A DNA stretch of 64,000 nt from Devosia sp. YIM 151766 (GCF_030285925.1 NZ_CP127251.1:1798001-1862000), one strand, 5' to 3'; counted from the first letter of the stretch, positions 18,928-28,760 are shown. Notes: generated by a model not told the origin, from the sequence alone. Translations and numbers: made by a program.

Positions 18928-20184
18928 ATGTCAGATCATTTCAGCCGGGTTCTCTCGCGCCCTGAATTCATCGCCCTTGTCGCCGCGCTCATGGCGCTCA
19001 ACGCCTTGGCCATCGACGTGATGCTGCCCGCCCTGCCCTATATGGGCGAGGCGCTGGGCATCGCGAACGAGAACGAGCGGCAATTCGTCGTCACCTCCTA
19101 TATGCTGGGCATGGGCCTGGCCGTGCTCGCTTTCGGCCCGCTCACCGACCGCTTCGGTCGCCGCGCCCCGCTGCTGGTGGGTGTCGGCATCTATGTCGTG
19201 GCCGTGATCGCCGCCGCCTTTGCCCCCAATTTCGGTCTGTTGCTGGCCCTGCGCTTCGTCCAGGGCATGGGCGCGGCCAGCGTGCGCGTCATCGCCACCG
19301 CCGTGGTGCGCGACCGCTATTCCGGCCGCGAAATGGCCGAGGTCATGTCACTGACTTTCATGGTGTTCATGGCCATTCCCATCATCGCGCCGGGCATCGG
19401 CCAGGTGCTGCTGCTGACGGGGCCGTGGCAATATATCTTCATTTTCATGGGTCTGCTGGCCGCCGCGCTCTGGCTATGGACCTATATGCGCCTGCCGGAA
19501 ACCCTGCCGCTGGACCAGCGCCGCCCGCTCAGCCTTTCCGGCGTGGTGGACAATTTCCGTATTGTCTTCACCAATAGGGTGGCGATTTCCTACGGCCTCG
19601 CCGGCATGTTCCTGTTCGGAGCGCTGTTCGGATTCATCACCTCGGCCCAGCAGATCTATGTCGACATTTACGAACTGGGCGTCTATTTCCCCGTGGCATT
19701 CGCGGCCATGGCCGGGCTGATGGCCATCTCCTCCTTCACCAATTCACGGGTCGTGCGGCGGTTCGGCATGCGCCGCCTGTCACATGGCGCCATGCTGGTC
19801 TTCACCATCGGCTCGGCCATCTGGGTGCTGCTGGCACTCAGCGGTTTCCTGCCGCTCTGGCTGTTCTTCAGCCTCCTGGCCATCATCATGTTCTGCTTCG
19901 GCTGGTCGTCCTCGAACATGAATTCCCTGTCCATGGAACCGCTCGGCAAGGTCGCGGGCACCGCCGCCTCCGTCTTCGGCTTCATCCAGACCGTGGGCGG
20001 AGCGCTGATCGGCTCGCTCACCGGCCAATTGTTCGACGGAACCACCCTGCCCACGGCCATGGGCTATTTCCTGACCGGCTCGCTGGCGATCATCTGCATC
20101 CTCATCGCCGAAAAAGGCCGTCTCTTCGGCGTCGGCGAGCAATATGCCCATGAAGACGACGAGCCGGTGATGGACGCCCACTAA
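18928..20184 (+). CDS. Bcr/CflA-type multidrug efflux MFS transporter
   Basis: 418 residues, twelve predicted spans. Helix 1 ALNALAIDVMLPALPYMGEAL is the hallmark of the Bcr/CflA drug:H+ antiporters, followed by GPLTDRFGRRAPLLVG (motif A) and the helix-4/5 region VRVIATAVVRDRY. A short acidic tail EDDEPVMDAH ends it. The role in drug efflux is by family; substrates are unknown. Confidence 0.88.
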   Translation: MSDHFSRVLSRPEFIALVAALMALNALAIDVMLPALPYMGEALGIANENERQFVVTSYMLGMGLAVLAFGPLTDRFGRRAPLLVGVGIYVVAVIAAAFAPNFGLLLALRFVQGMGAASVRVIATAVVRDRYSGREMAEVMSLTFMVFMAIPIIAPGIGQVLLLTGPWQYIFIFMGLLAAALWLWTYMRLPETLPLDQRRPLSLSGVVDNFRIVFTNRVAISYGLAGMFLFGALFGFITSAQQIYVDIYELGVYFPVAFAAMAGLMAISSFTNSRVVRRFGMRRLSHGAMLVFTIGSAIWVLLALSGFLPLWLFFSLLAIIMFCFGWSSSNMNSLSMEPLGKVAGTAASVFGFIQTVGGALIGSLTGQLFDGTTLPTAMGYFLTGSLAIICILIAEKGRLFGVGEQYAHEDDEPVMDAH

Positions 20185-20210
20185 AGCCTTCCATAACCGC
20201 CTCCATCTCG

Positions 20211-20245
20211 GATCGTCACCCTCGCGCTAGACGCGAGGGCTCTTG
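20211..20245. repeat. Palindromic intergenic repeat, single copy form
   Basis: CCCTCGCG-CTAGA-CGCGAGGG (20219-20239) preceded by GGATCGTCA and followed by CTCTTG. The same core with flanks recurs at 23680 and 32860 in inverted pairs and, degenerate, at 60212. A decayed inverted partner may be present at about 20262-20272 (CCGAGATGACGG). It lies between convergent genes, typical for REP-like elements. Confidence 0.8.
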
Positions 20246-20343
20246 TCATACTCATGGCTGGCCGAGATGACGGTGGCGGAGCGAGGGCCAGATTGCCGCT
20301 TATCTGAAGGCCGCGGCCCCTCTTCTCAAGAGAGGAAGCCCCA

Positions 20344-21156
20344 TCACACCGCAAACACTTCCCGCCGCAATTCCTCCCAGCTTTCTTGGCTCGGCGCGAC
20401 CAGCAGGCCGCCATCCCGATCGCCTGGCCGGTAGGGCGTGCCGTCGAGCTTGGCCACATGCGCCCCGGCCTCTTTAATGATCAGTGCGCCTCCGACGTGA
20501 TCCCAGGGCATCAGCCTGCCATACATCAGGAAATGCACATTGCCGCCGGCGGCTAGGCGGTATTCGTGGCCGGCGCAACGGTAACTGGCGAACATCTTGA
20601 CCTTGGCGAGATTGCTCAGGACATCCCGGCGCTGCTCGGGCGCGAAGAAAGCGGTGGAGGCGAGCCCGCCCATTTCCGCCAGCGGCACCGGATCGGCGAA
20701 TTTCTGGCGGATGGTGCGGCCATCGGGAAAGACTTGCCAAGCGCCGCAGCCACGCTCCGCCATGACGAAATCGTCGCCCAGCGGGTCGTAGATCACCCCG
20801 GCCACCGGCTCGCCATTCTGCACCACCGCCGCCATGACGGCGAAGAGCGGCAGCCCGCCGGCGAAATTGGCGGTGCCGTCGACCGGATCGACGTAAATGG
20901 CGATCCGGTCCTCCAACGCGCTATCCAGCAGCGCCGGATTGGCCGACACCGCCTCCTCGCCGATGACCAGCGTATTCGGCGTATGATCCAGAATGGCGGC
21001 GGTGATGACCCGCTCCGCATTGGTGTCGGCCTCGGTGACCAGGTCGAAAGCGCCGGTCTTGGTCTGGATCATGCCCTCGTCGAGCCGCCGAAAACGGGGC
21101 ATGATTTCCTGCTTGGCGGCCTGTTTCAGGATAGCGGCCAGCCGGTCGATATTCAT
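20344..21156 (-). CDS. Inositol monophosphatase family protein
   Basis: 270 residues. Metal-binding motifs are GEEAV (residues 68-72), the signature DPVDGTANFAGG near 90 and PWDHVGGALIIKEAG near 215. Members act on inositol phosphates, 3',5'-bisphosphonucleotides (CysQ) or histidinol phosphate; which one cannot be settled here. ATG 21156 follows AAGGA at nine bases. It starts four bases after the ttcA stop, so the two form an operon. Confidence 0.88.
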   Translation of the reverse strand: MNIDRLAAILKQAAKQEIMPRFRRLDEGMIQTKTGAFDLVTEADTNAERVITAAILDHTPNTLVIGEEAVSANPALLDSALEDRIAIYVDPVDGTANFAGGLPLFAVMAAVVQNGEPVAGVIYDPLGDDFVMAERGCGAWQVFPDGRTIRQKFADPVPLAEMGGLASTAFFAPEQRRDVLSNLAKVKMFASYRCAGHEYRLAAGGNVHFLMYGRLMPWDHVGGALIIKEAGAHVAKLDGTPYRPGDRDGGLLVAPSQESWEELRREVFAV

Positions 21157-21160
21157 GCGT

Positions 21161-22024
21161 TCATTCCTTCGATTTGGTGGAGAGGCCTGCGAAATCGAAC
21201 AGGCGCGGATCGAGCATATGGCTCGCATTGATATTGCCCAGGGCGCGGATCATCACATCCTTGCGGCCGGGCATGCGCTTTTCCATGTCATTGAGCATGT
21301 CTTTCATGACATTGCGCTGCAGCCCGTCCTGCGAACCGCACAGATCGCAGGGAATGATCGGAAACCCCATCCCGTCCGAGAAGCGCTGCAAATCCGCTTC
21401 GGCGCAATAGATCAGCGGCCGCAGCACTTCCAGATCGCCCTCGTCATTGACCAGGCGCGGCGGCATGGCAGCGAGCTTGCCCCCATGGAACAGGTTCATG
21501 AAGAAGGTTTCAAGGCTGTCGTCACGGTGATGGCCGAGCACCAGGGCCGTACACCCCTCCTCCCGGGCGATGCGATAAAGATTGCCCCGGCGCAGCCGCG
21601 AGCAGAGCGAGCAATAAGTGGACCCCGCCGGCAGCTTGTCGGTGACGATGGAATAGGTATCCTTGTATTCGATGCGATGCTCGATGCCGAGGCCGGCGAG
21701 GAATTCGGGCAGGATATGCTTGGGAAAATTCGGCTGGCCCTGATCGAGATTGCAGGCGAGCAGCTTCACCGGCAACAGCCCGCGCCATTGCAGATCGAGC
21801 AGCAGCGCCAATAGGCCATAACTGTCCTTGCCGCCGGACAGGGCCACCAGCCATTTCTCGCCCGGCCGCACCATGGCGAATTTTTCCAGCGCCTCGCGCA
21901 TATGGCGGATCAGGCGCTTGCGCAGCTTGTTGAACTCGACGGAACGCGGCGCCTGGGCATAGATCGGGTGGACACCCTCATCGGGGTCGTCCGGTGGGCT
22001 CGTGGCTTCCATCACCGCGCTCAT
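21161..22024 (-). CDS. ttcA: tRNA 2-thiocytidine(32) synthetase TtcA
   Basis: ATP- and iron-sulfur-dependent thiolation of C32 in tRNA. 287 residues. The PP-loop [13 protein letters not shown] is at about 65-77; the cluster cysteines appear as [14 protein letters not shown] and [30 protein letters not shown] is the family block. I chose ATG 22024 (MSAVMEATS); the longer frame adds non-conserved residues. It is divergent from the SbmA gene. Confidence 0.92.
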   Translation of the reverse strand: MSAVMEATSPPDDPDEGVHPIYAQAPRSVEFNKLRKRLIRHMREALEKFAMVRPGEKWLVALSGGKDSYGLLALLLDLQWRGLLPVKLLACNLDQGQPNFPKHILPEFLAGLGIEHRIEYKDTYSIVTDKLPAGSTYCSLCSRLRRGNLYRIAREEGCTALVLGHHRDDSLETFFMNLFHGGKLAAMPPRLVNDEGDLEVLRPLIYCAEADLQRFSDGMGFPIIPCDLCGSQDGLQRNVMKDMLNDMEKRMPGRKDVMIRALGNINASHMLDPRLFDFAGLSTKSKE

Positions 22025-22186
22025 GGCGAAACTCTCATTGGATCGGTCGGCTAGCTGATACCCCCCCTTGGCCGGGTTGGAAAGCCAAGCGACGGTGCAC
22101 AACCTTGCCAAAGCTTAATTTCGCGTCCTTGTTTTAGGCTCTTTGCCGCAGTTAGATGACACATTCCCCCCACTTGGAGTCTCTTG

Positions 22187-23569
22187 GTGTTCCGCTCCTT
22201 CTTCCCCGCCCCAAAAATCTTTTTCGGGTCCGCGGCCCTGTGGCTGCTGGCGTCGGTCTTGCTGTGGTTTGCCCTGGGCGAGCCCATCCGTGCCGTCATC
22301 AGTATCGACCGCTTCACCCATCCCGCGATATCGGCGCCCATCGCCGACCAGCCGACCACGCAGGACGAAGCCGCAATTCCCGATCCCGCCGCCGGCGCGG
22401 CACAGACCAATCCCAACGCTCCGGCGGACACCGAGAGCGAAGCGCCGAATCCTACGGCGGCGGCGGCGGCCGGATCGAGTTTGAACTTTCTGACGGCCGA
22501 GCGGATATGGCTCTATCAATATGTGCTGATGACCGCCTTCATCTTCTGCGCCTTCTGGTACTTCTACAAGCGCAACGAATGGTATTGGTGGTCGGTGGTC
22601 TCATCGACCGTCATCCTGCTCATCATCTATTTCCAGGTGCAGGTGCAGGCCTTCGTCAATGAATGGTCCGGGGCCTTCTTCAACACGATCCAATTGGCAC
22701 TGACCCAGCCGGGTTCGGTAACGCCCGACCAGCTCTATGGGCTGACCTGGACCATCGTTCTCGTCACCGTTCCCGTTGTGGTGGCCGCGGTCGGGCTCGC
22801 CTTCTACACGTCGCATTATGTGTTCCGCTGGCGCAAGGCGATGAACTTCTACTACATGGCATACTGGCCGCAGATCCGGCACACCGAGGGCGCGGCGCAG
22901 CGTGTGCAAGAAGACACGATGCGGTTCGCATCGATCATGGAGGACCTGGGCACGGCCTTTTTCGACTCGCTGATCACCTTGGTGGTCTTCCTGCCCCTGC
23001 TCTGGCAGCTATCGGCCAATATCAGCGAATTGCCGATCTTCGGCGCCACCCCGGGCGGTTTGGTCTGGGTGGCGCTGGCCGGCGCCGCCGCCGGCACGGC
23101 TCTACTGGCGGTTGTCGGCATCAAGCTGCCCGGCCTGAACTTCGCCAACCAGAAGGTGGAGGCCGCCTATCGCAAGGAATTGGTGCTTGGCGAGGATTTC
23201 GAGGATCGGGCCGCTCCTCCCTCGGTCCGCGAATTGTTCGCTGGCGTGCAGAAGAATTATTTCCGCCTTTATTTCCACTACACCTATTTCAACCTGGCGC
23301 GCTATGGCTACACCAACATGGTCGGCTATGTGCCGCTTCTCGTCATGGCCCCCTCCATCCTCGCCGGCACCCTGACCATGGGCCTCTACCAGCAGATTCA
23401 GATCGCTTTCGGCCAGGTATTCAGTTCATTCCAGTTCTTCGCCCGCGCCTGGACCGTGATCGTCGAACTGCAGTCCGTGATCATGCGCCTGCGAAAATTC
23501 GAAAGCTACATTCCCAAGGACCAGGAACCGATCAAGGTCAGCGTCGGCGATATTCCGGCGGCAGGATGA
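22187..23569 (+). CDS. sbmA: SbmA/BacA-family peptide transporter
   Basis: Proton-driven inner-membrane importer of peptides (bacteriocins, nodule peptides in rhizobia). 460 residues. Family blocks are WYFYKRNEWYWW, EWSGAFFNTIQLAL, RWRKAMNFYYMAYWP, RHTEGAAQRVQEDTMRF and the end ELQSVIMRLRKFES. Start by GTG 22187 with GGAG seven bases ahead; TTG 22184 is equally in frame. After helix 1 there is a Pro/Ala/acidic linker of about 50 residues (roughly 45-100) that makes it longer than the usual 400-420. Confidence 0.92.
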   Translation: MFRSFFPAPKIFFGSAALWLLASVLLWFALGEPIRAVISIDRFTHPAISAPIADQPTTQDEAAIPDPAAGAAQTNPNAPADTESEAPNPTAAAAAGSSLNFLTAERIWLYQYVLMTAFIFCAFWYFYKRNEWYWWSVVSSTVILLIIYFQVQVQAFVNEWSGAFFNTIQLALTQPGSVTPDQLYGLTWTIVLVTVPVVVAAVGLAFYTSHYVFRWRKAMNFYYMAYWPQIRHTEGAAQRVQEDTMRFASIMEDLGTAFFDSLITLVVFLPLLWQLSANISELPIFGATPGGLVWVALAGAAAGTALLAVVGIKLPGLNFANQKVEAAYRKELVLGEDFEDRAAPPSVRELFAGVQKNYFRLYFHYTYFNLARYGYTNMVGYVPLLVMAPSILAGTLTMGLYQQIQIAFGQVFSSFQFFARAWTVIVELQSVIMRLRKFESYIPKDQEPIKVSVGDIPAAG

Positions 23570-23675
23570 GGCAACGCCCGAGCCTTCTGAACCCGTGGCG
23601 CTTTCAGCTCTTTGTGGCAGCGGTGACGTTCCTGTCCTCCCTCCCAAGGCGATGACGTGGATGGCGTATTTTTCT

Positions 23676-23761
23676 CGGATCGTCACCCTCGCGCTTGACG
23701 CGAGGGCTCTTGCGATAGACCCACAAACAAACAACCCTCGCGTCAAGCGCGAGGATGACGA
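23676..23761. repeat. Inverted pair of palindromic repeats
   Basis: The first unit is CCCTCGCG-CTTGA-CGCGAGGG at 23686-23706, preceded by CGGATCGTCA. The second is its inverted copy, CCCTCGCG-TCAAG-CGCGAGGA at 23735-23755 followed by TGACGA. The two units are separated by 28 bp, so the whole block can fold as one long imperfect hairpin, like BIME-type REP pairs. Confidence 0.85.
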
Positions 23762-23833
23762 GTGGGCGGCGGGGTAAGACGCCGCTTCCGGCAAAGCCAG
23801 AACCGCTCGGGGCGCGTCATCCAACCAGCCAAA

Positions 23834-23864
23834 ACAAAAGGGCCGCTCCAAGGAGCGGCCCTTT
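23834..23864 (-). terminator. Terminator of rpsD
   Basis: GGGCCGCTCC / GGAGCGGCCC forms a 10-bp perfect stem with a two-base loop; on the minus strand CTTTTGTTTT follows. It lies 24 bp after the rpsD stop and would also work in the plus direction. Confidence 0.85.
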
Positions 23865-23887
23865 CATATTGGAGAATTCGGTTTCGC

Positions 23888-24505
23888 TTAGCGCGAGTAG
23901 AATTCGACCACCAGGTTCGGTTCCATCTGCACCGGATAGGGCACATCCGACAGGGCCGGAACGCGGGCGTAGGTGGCGGTCTGCTTGTTGTGGTCGACGT
24001 CGATATAGTCGGGCACATCGCGCTCGGCCAACTGGTTGGCTTCCAGAACCAGGGTCAGCTGCTTGGAGCGCTCGCGGATCTCGACCTTGTCGCCGATCTT
24101 GACCTGGTAGGACGGGATGTTGACGCGCTTGCCATTGACCAGGATATGGCCATGGGACACGAACTGGCGGGCGGCGAAGACGGTGGGCACGAACTTGGCA
24201 CGATAGACGATGGCGTCCAGGCGCGATTCGAGCAGGCCGATCAGGTTCTCGCCGGTATCGCCCTTGCGGCGGTTGGCTTCGTCATAGAGGCGGCGGAAGC
24301 CCTTCTCGGTGATCGAGCCGTAATAGCCCTTGAGCTTCTGCTTGGCGCGCAGCTGCAAACCGTAGTCCGACAGCTTGCCCTTGCGGCGCTGGCCATGCTG
24401 GCCGGGGCCATAGGCGCGGGCGTTCAGCGGGGATTTCGGGCGGCCCCAGATGTTTTCGCCAAGGCGGCGGTCAATCTTGTATTTCGCGGAATGACGCTTC
24501 GACAT
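23888..24505 (-). CDS. rpsD: 30S ribosomal protein S4
   Basis: 205 residues. It begins [20 protein letters not shown], contains [24 protein letters not shown] (C-terminal-domain side of the zinc-free S4 type) and the S4 RNA-binding domain [21 protein letters not shown] around 95-115. It ends VEFYSR. AGAAGGA precedes the start by six bases. Monocistronic here, with its own terminator, outside the alpha operon, as is common in this order. Confidence 0.97.
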   Translation of the reverse strand: MSKRHSAKYKIDRRLGENIWGRPKSPLNARAYGPGQHGQRRKGKLSDYGLQLRAKQKLKGYYGSITEKGFRRLYDEANRRKGDTGENLIGLLESRLDAIVYRAKFVPTVFAARQFVSHGHILVNGKRVNIPSYQVKIGDKVEIRERSKQLTLVLEANQLAERDVPDYIDVDHNKQTATYARVPALSDVPYPVQMEPNLVVEFYSR

Positions 24506-24724
24506 CGCGTATCCTTCTCTTAAGCTTGGCCCTGAAAAGTTTCAGACTTGCAGACAGGGCCATGCGTCCTTGCGGACTGGTTGAATGGATCACGCCCTCC
24601 TCTGCCCCGCTTTCGCGAGGCCGACAGACTCCCAACAGAGAATCCCGGGTGCGCCTATGGGCCGGAAGGCCGGAATAGGTGCGCGCGTCTTAGAGGGCCG
24701 GACGGGCCAAGTCAAGTATTCCGC

Positions 24725-25537
24725 CTATTTCTCGCCGGGCTCACGCACGGCCGGCTTGACCCGGTTCGGATTGGGGCGCTCGTGCCGGCGGTCTATGGAG
24801 GAAATGACCCCGCGCAGGGTGCGGATTTCCTGCGACGTGAAGCGGCCGCGGGTCAGCGCCGTGCGCAGATTGTTGATCACGCTCGGCCGCTTGTCGGGCG
24901 TGGTGAAAAACCCGCTTTGATCGAGAACGCCTTCCAGATGCTCGAACAGCCCGGCCAGTTCGCTCCGCGGCGCCGTTTCGTCTAGGCCACTGCCAAAGGG
25001 CAGCGCCCTGCCCTCGGCGCTGGTCCGGCGCCATTCATAGGACATCAGCAGCACCGCCTGGGCGATGTTGAGCGAGGCAAAGGCGGGCTCGACCGGCAGG
25101 GTGACGATGGCGTCGGCCAGGGCGACCTCGTGGTTGAGCAGCCCCCAGCGCTCCCGCCCGAACAACAGGCCGGCCCCATTCCCGCCCATTATCTGCGCAG
25201 CCATATTGGCCGAAGCCTCTTCCGGGCCGATCACTTCCTTTTGCATGTCGCGGGACCGCGCCGTGGTGGCGTAAACCAGCTTCAGGTCGCTTATGGCCTC
25301 TTCGAGCGTCGCGAAGACGCGGATGCGCTCCAGCACATGGTCGGCGCGCGAGGCGGCGGCAATGGCCTTTTCATTGGGCCAGCCATCGCGCGGGCGCACC
25401 AGACGCAGGTCCCAAAGCCCAAAATTGGCCATGGCGCGCGCCGCCGCGCCGATATTCTCGCCCAATTGCGGCTCACACAGGATGATCGCCGGCGAGGGCG
25501 CAAGAGTGACGGGAATTGAGCTGTCGGTGCCTGCCAT
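24725..25537 (-). CDS. trmJ: TrmJ-type tRNA/rRNA 2'-O-methyltransferase (SPOUT)
   Basis: 270 residues. The SPOUT N-part IILCEPQLGENIGAAARAMANFGLWDLRLV is the TrmJ/LasT signature, with the knot region GLLFGRERWGLLNHEV and LPVEPAFASLNIAQAVLLMSYEW. Likely methylates position 32 of tRNAs using S-adenosylmethionine; specificity is inferred. I chose ATG 25537 (MAGTDSSIP). It is on the same strand as rpsD with a 219-bp gap that shows no other feature. Confidence 0.88.
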   Translation of the reverse strand: MAGTDSSIPVTLAPSPAIILCEPQLGENIGAAARAMANFGLWDLRLVRPRDGWPNEKAIAAASRADHVLERIRVFATLEEAISDLKLVYATTARSRDMQKEVIGPEEASANMAAQIMGGNGAGLLFGRERWGLLNHEVALADAIVTLPVEPAFASLNIAQAVLLMSYEWRRTSAEGRALPFGSGLDETAPRSELAGLFEHLEGVLDQSGFFTTPDKRPSVINNLRTALTRGRFTSQEIRTLRGVISSIDRRHERPNPNRVKPAVREPGEK

Positions 25538-25574
25538 GTGCCGCCCATTTCGGAAAACTGGGCGGCGGCATATC

Positions 25575-26192
25575 TCAATTGCCGGCGACGCGCAAATCGG
25601 GCCATTGCGCGCGAACCGGCAGATCGAGCACCTTGGCGCTGGGCCGCCATTCGCGATCGAGCAGCGCGAAATGCAGTTCCTCGTCCCATTCACCCTGGAA
25701 CAGGGCATGTTCGCGATAATGGGCCTCGAGCCGCATGCCCAGATTCTTCATCAACCTGATCGAATGGCGGCTGCGCCCCCCGCAGCGCACCAAAATCCGG
25801 TGAACGCGAAAATGATCGAAGGCCAGGTCGAACATGGCCGTGATCGCTTCGGTGAGATAGCCCCGGCCGGCAAAGGCCGGGTCCATCAGAAAGCGGATTT
25901 CGCCCTGCCCGGACGTCGCATCCGCCCATTTGAGGCTGACCTGCCCGATCACGTCCCGATCGCTCTTGCTGACCATGGCCAGGGACAGCGTATCGCCCGG
26001 ACGATGCAATTCAACCTGCTTGCGCATCAGGCTGACCGCCGCCGCCACATCTTCCGGATAGCGGGTCGGCCGCTCGACATAGCGCTGCACCGAAGGCAGG
26101 GTATGATAGCGCGCCACCGCCTCGCAATCGCTTTGCTTGAAGGGTCGCAGACGCAGATGTTCGGTTTCAATAGGCAGACGCAGCGACGGCAT
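25575..26192 (-). CDS. GNAT family N-acetyltransferase (RimJ-like), copy 1
   Basis: 205 residues. LRLPIETEHLRLRPFKQSDC opens a RimJ/RimL-type GNAT; the acetyl-CoA loop appears as DPAFAGRGYLTEAI, and LGMRLEAHYREHALFQGEWD precedes the end. ATG 26192 follows GAGGAGG seven bases ahead, which decides the start over the longer frame. It is paralogous to the next gene on the same strand; the pair probably arose by tandem duplication. Substrate unknown. Confidence 0.85.
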   Translation of the reverse strand: MPSLRLPIETEHLRLRPFKQSDCEAVARYHTLPSVQRYVERPTRYPEDVAAAVSLMRKQVELHRPGDTLSLAMVSKSDRDVIGQVSLKWADATSGQGEIRFLMDPAFAGRGYLTEAITAMFDLAFDHFRVHRILVRCGGRSRHSIRLMKNLGMRLEAHYREHALFQGEWDEELHFALLDREWRPSAKVLDLPVRAQWPDLRVAGN

Positions 26193-26307
26193 GATTCGAC
26201 CTCCTCGACGGACGGGTGGCAGCCCTGATTCCAGAACGTCCGCCCGGTGGCGCAGTTCCTGAATCCTCAAGGAAAATAATACCCGCGACGGCCCCCGAAC
26301 CGGGCCC

Positions 26308-26886
26308 TCAGATCGGCATGGATTGACGCCGCGCCAGCCATTCACGGCGCAGGATCGCATAGTAGAATTCCTCGTCCCATGCGCCCTTGAACAGGGCGTG
26401 CTCACGGAAATGTGCCTCCCGCCGCATGCCCAGACGCTCCATCAACCGCCAGGAGGCGACATTGCCGGCATCGCAGCGGGCATAGACCCGATGCAGGTCG
26501 GCATGGTGAAAGGCGAGGTCGAGAAGCCGCGACGACGCTTCGCTGGCATAGCCCTGCTTCTGATGGTCCGGATGGAAAATCCAGCCCAGCTCGCCCTGCC
26601 GCGCCTCGACGGAGCGCCAGATCAGCGACACTTCCCCCACCAGCACGGCATCATCCAATGTCTCGACCGCCAGGATGATCCTGTCATCCTCCTCGGCCAG
26701 CGCCAATTGATTGGTGCGCTGCTGAATGGCCAGAGCGCATTCGTCCCGGCTCAAGGGAGGATCGAACAGATAGCGCGCCACATCCTGGCGCCCGCGATAG
26801 GCGAAAACGGCATCGACATCACCCCGCGTGAACGGCCGCAGCCGCAGGCGTTCGGTCAGCAATGGATATTCGGGACGCAGAGCCAT
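26308..26886 (-). CDS. GNAT family N-acetyltransferase (RimJ-like), copy 2
   Basis: 192 residues, starting MALRPEYPLLTERLRLRPFT. The acetyl-CoA-binding stretch is HPDHQKQGYASEASSRLLDLA, followed by LGMRREAHFREHALFKGAWDEEFYYAILRREW. That last block is nearly the same as in the gene downstream (EAHYREHALFQGEWDEELHFALLDREW). It lies 115 bp upstream of copy 1. Substrate unknown. Confidence 0.85.
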   Translation of the reverse strand: MALRPEYPLLTERLRLRPFTRGDVDAVFAYRGRQDVARYLFDPPLSRDECALAIQQRTNQLALAEEDDRIILAVETLDDAVLVGEVSLIWRSVEARQGELGWIFHPDHQKQGYASEASSRLLDLAFHHADLHRVYARCDAGNVASWRLMERLGMRREAHFREHALFKGAWDEEFYYAILRREWLARRQSMPI

Positions 26887-26968
26887 GGCGCGGCACTTTT
26901 GACGCTCGTCATGAGAAACGCAAGCCTGCCGCTTGCGCCCGGGCATTGACGCGTGTCAGCCTGCAGCC

Positions 26969-27403
26969 ATGAAGGAAATGCCCGAAATCGAGCTGACCGC
27001 CACCTGCGATTGCGGCGCCGTGACCCTGGCGGTTCAGGGCCCGGTGGTCTCGATGTTCCAGTGCGGCTGCCAGAATTGTCAGAAAGTGTCGGGAAGCGGG
27101 CATTCCTCGGTATTCCTGATGGAATCCGACAATGTCCGCCCCACTGGCGCCACGAAATCCTTTGCTCGGCCAACGGATTCCGGGGCGGTCTTCACGCGGA
27201 ACTTCTGCCCGGAATGCGGCACGACGATCTATGCGGAATCATCGCGGGCGCCGGCCTTTCGCCTCGTGCCCATCGGCTTGTTCGCCGGGCGGAACGACTG
27301 GTTCGCGCCCAACCAGCTCATCTTCGCCCGCAGCCACCCGGCCTGGGACCTGATCGAGGCGCAGCTGCCGCGCTACCAGACTTACCGCCCCGAGCAGCGG
27401 TAA
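26969..27403 (+). CDS. GFA-family (CENP-V/GFA) zinc protein
   Basis: 144 residues. Zinc cysteines are arranged as in the glutathione-dependent formaldehyde-activating family: CDCGAV at the start, [13 protein letters not shown] next, and [10 protein letters not shown] in the middle. Family members have varied or unknown activities, so formaldehyde activation is not claimed. The start MKEMPEIEL (26969) fits the family better than a TTG twelve codons earlier. Confidence 0.85.
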   Translation: MKEMPEIELTATCDCGAVTLAVQGPVVSMFQCGCQNCQKVSGSGHSSVFLMESDNVRPTGATKSFARPTDSGAVFTRNFCPECGTTIYAESSRAPAFRLVPIGLFAGRNDWFAPNQLIFARSHPAWDLIEAQLPRYQTYRPEQR

Positions 27404-27527
27404 TAGGCAAAGGGCAAGGCCCCATGCCGAGCGCGGCTTTGCGCTTTTTTCCAGCGATGCTATACGGGCGGGCGAAATGGCCCCAAGCCGAAACACGCCG
27501 AAATCCGCACTTCATGGGAGTTTTTAT

Positions 27528-28739
27528 ATGAGCAAGATCAAGGTCGCCAACCCCGTCGTGGATCTCGATGGCGATGAAATGACCCGGATCATCTGGCAGG
27601 CGATCAAGGACAAGCTCATCCATCCCTATCTCGATCTGCCCATCGAATATTACGACCTGTCGGTGGAAAGCCGCGACGCCACCAACGACCAGATCACGGT
27701 CGACGCGGCCCACGCCATCCAGAAGCATGGCGTCGGCATCAAATGCGCCACCATTACCCCCGACGAGCAGCGCGTCGAGGAATTCAGCCTCAAGCAGATG
27801 TGGAAGTCGCCCAACGGCACCATCCGCAACATTCTGGGCGGCGTGATTTTCCGCGAGCCCATCATCTGCAAGAACGTGCCGCGCCTCGTGCCGGGCTGGA
27901 CCCAGCCGATCATCGTCGGCCGCCATGCCTTTGGCGACCAATATCGCGCCACCGATTTCCGCTTCCCCGGCAAGGGCAAGCTGACCATGAAATTCGTGGG
28001 CGAAGACGGCACCGTGATCGAGCATGACGTGTTCGACGCGCCCTCCGCCGGCATCGCCATGGGCATGTACAACCTTGATGATTCCATCACCGACTTTGCC
28101 CGCGCCTCGATGAACTACGCCCTCAATCGTGGCGTGCCCTGCTATCTCTCCACCAAGAACACCATCCTCAAAGTCTATGACGGGCGCTTCAAGGACATCT
28201 TCCAGGAAATCTACGAGGCCGAGTTCAAGGAGCAGTTCGAGGCCAAGAAGATCTGGTACGAGCACCGCCTGATCGACGACATGGTGGCAGCCGCGCTCAA
28301 ATGGTCCGGCGGCTATGTCTGGGCCTGTAAGAACTATGACGGCGACGTGCAGTCCGACACCGTGGCGCAGGGCTTCGGCTCGCTCGGCCTGATGACTTCG
28401 GTGCTGATGACCCCCGATGGCAAGGTCGTCGAGGCCGAAGCCGCCCATGGCACCGTGACCCGTCACTATCGCCAGCACCAGCAGGGCAAGGAAACCTCGA
28501 CCAATTCCACCGCCTCGATCTTCGCCTGGACCCGTGGCCTGGCCCATCGCGCCAAGCTCGACGACAACGAGGCGCTGGCTCAGTTCGCCGCCACCCTCGA
28601 AAAGGTCACCGTCGACACCATCGAAGAAGGCAAGATGACCAAGGACCTCTCGCTCCTGGTCGGCCCCGATCAGCCCTGGCTGTCGACCCTGGGCTTCCTC
28701 GACGCCATCGACCTGAACCTGCAAAAGGCCATGGCGTAA
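27528..28739 (+). CDS. icd: NADP-dependent isocitrate dehydrogenase
   Basis: TCA-cycle oxidation of isocitrate to 2-oxoglutarate. 403 residues of the eukaryote-like dimeric IDH type: [50 protein letters not shown] and the NADP-side motif [25 protein letters not shown] precedes ATG 27528 by seven bases. The in-frame ATG-like start 17 codons earlier lacks family similarity. A strong terminator follows. Confidence 0.96.
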   Translation: MSKIKVANPVVDLDGDEMTRIIWQAIKDKLIHPYLDLPIEYYDLSVESRDATNDQITVDAAHAIQKHGVGIKCATITPDEQRVEEFSLKQMWKSPNGTIRNILGGVIFREPIICKNVPRLVPGWTQPIIVGRHAFGDQYRATDFRFPGKGKLTMKFVGEDGTVIEHDVFDAPSAGIAMGMYNLDDSITDFARASMNYALNRGVPCYLSTKNTILKVYDGRFKDIFQEIYEAEFKEQFEAKKIWYEHRLIDDMVAAALKWSGGYVWACKNYDGDVQSDTVAQGFGSLGLMTSVLMTPDGKVVEAEAAHGTVTRHYRQHQQGKETSTNSTASIFAWTRGLAHRAKLDDNEALAQFAATLEKVTVDTIEEGKMTKDLSLLVGPDQPWLSTLGFLDAIDLNLQKAMA

Positions 28740-28760
28740 GCCGCAGCCGACTTATAGTGC

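Larger units (their letters stand above)
23570..23887. other. Gene-free stretch between sbmA and rpsD
   Basis: This 318-bp stretch between converging genes holds an inverted pair of the palindromic repeat (23676-23760) and the rpsD terminator at its right end. The short frames in it have no ribosome site or recognisable protein. Confidence 0.7.

Noticed and set aside
23676..23761. CRISPR-like array from the repeated CCCTCGCG units
   Set aside because: There are only two inverted units per site, no regular spacers and no cas genes; palindromic REP-like elements explain it better.
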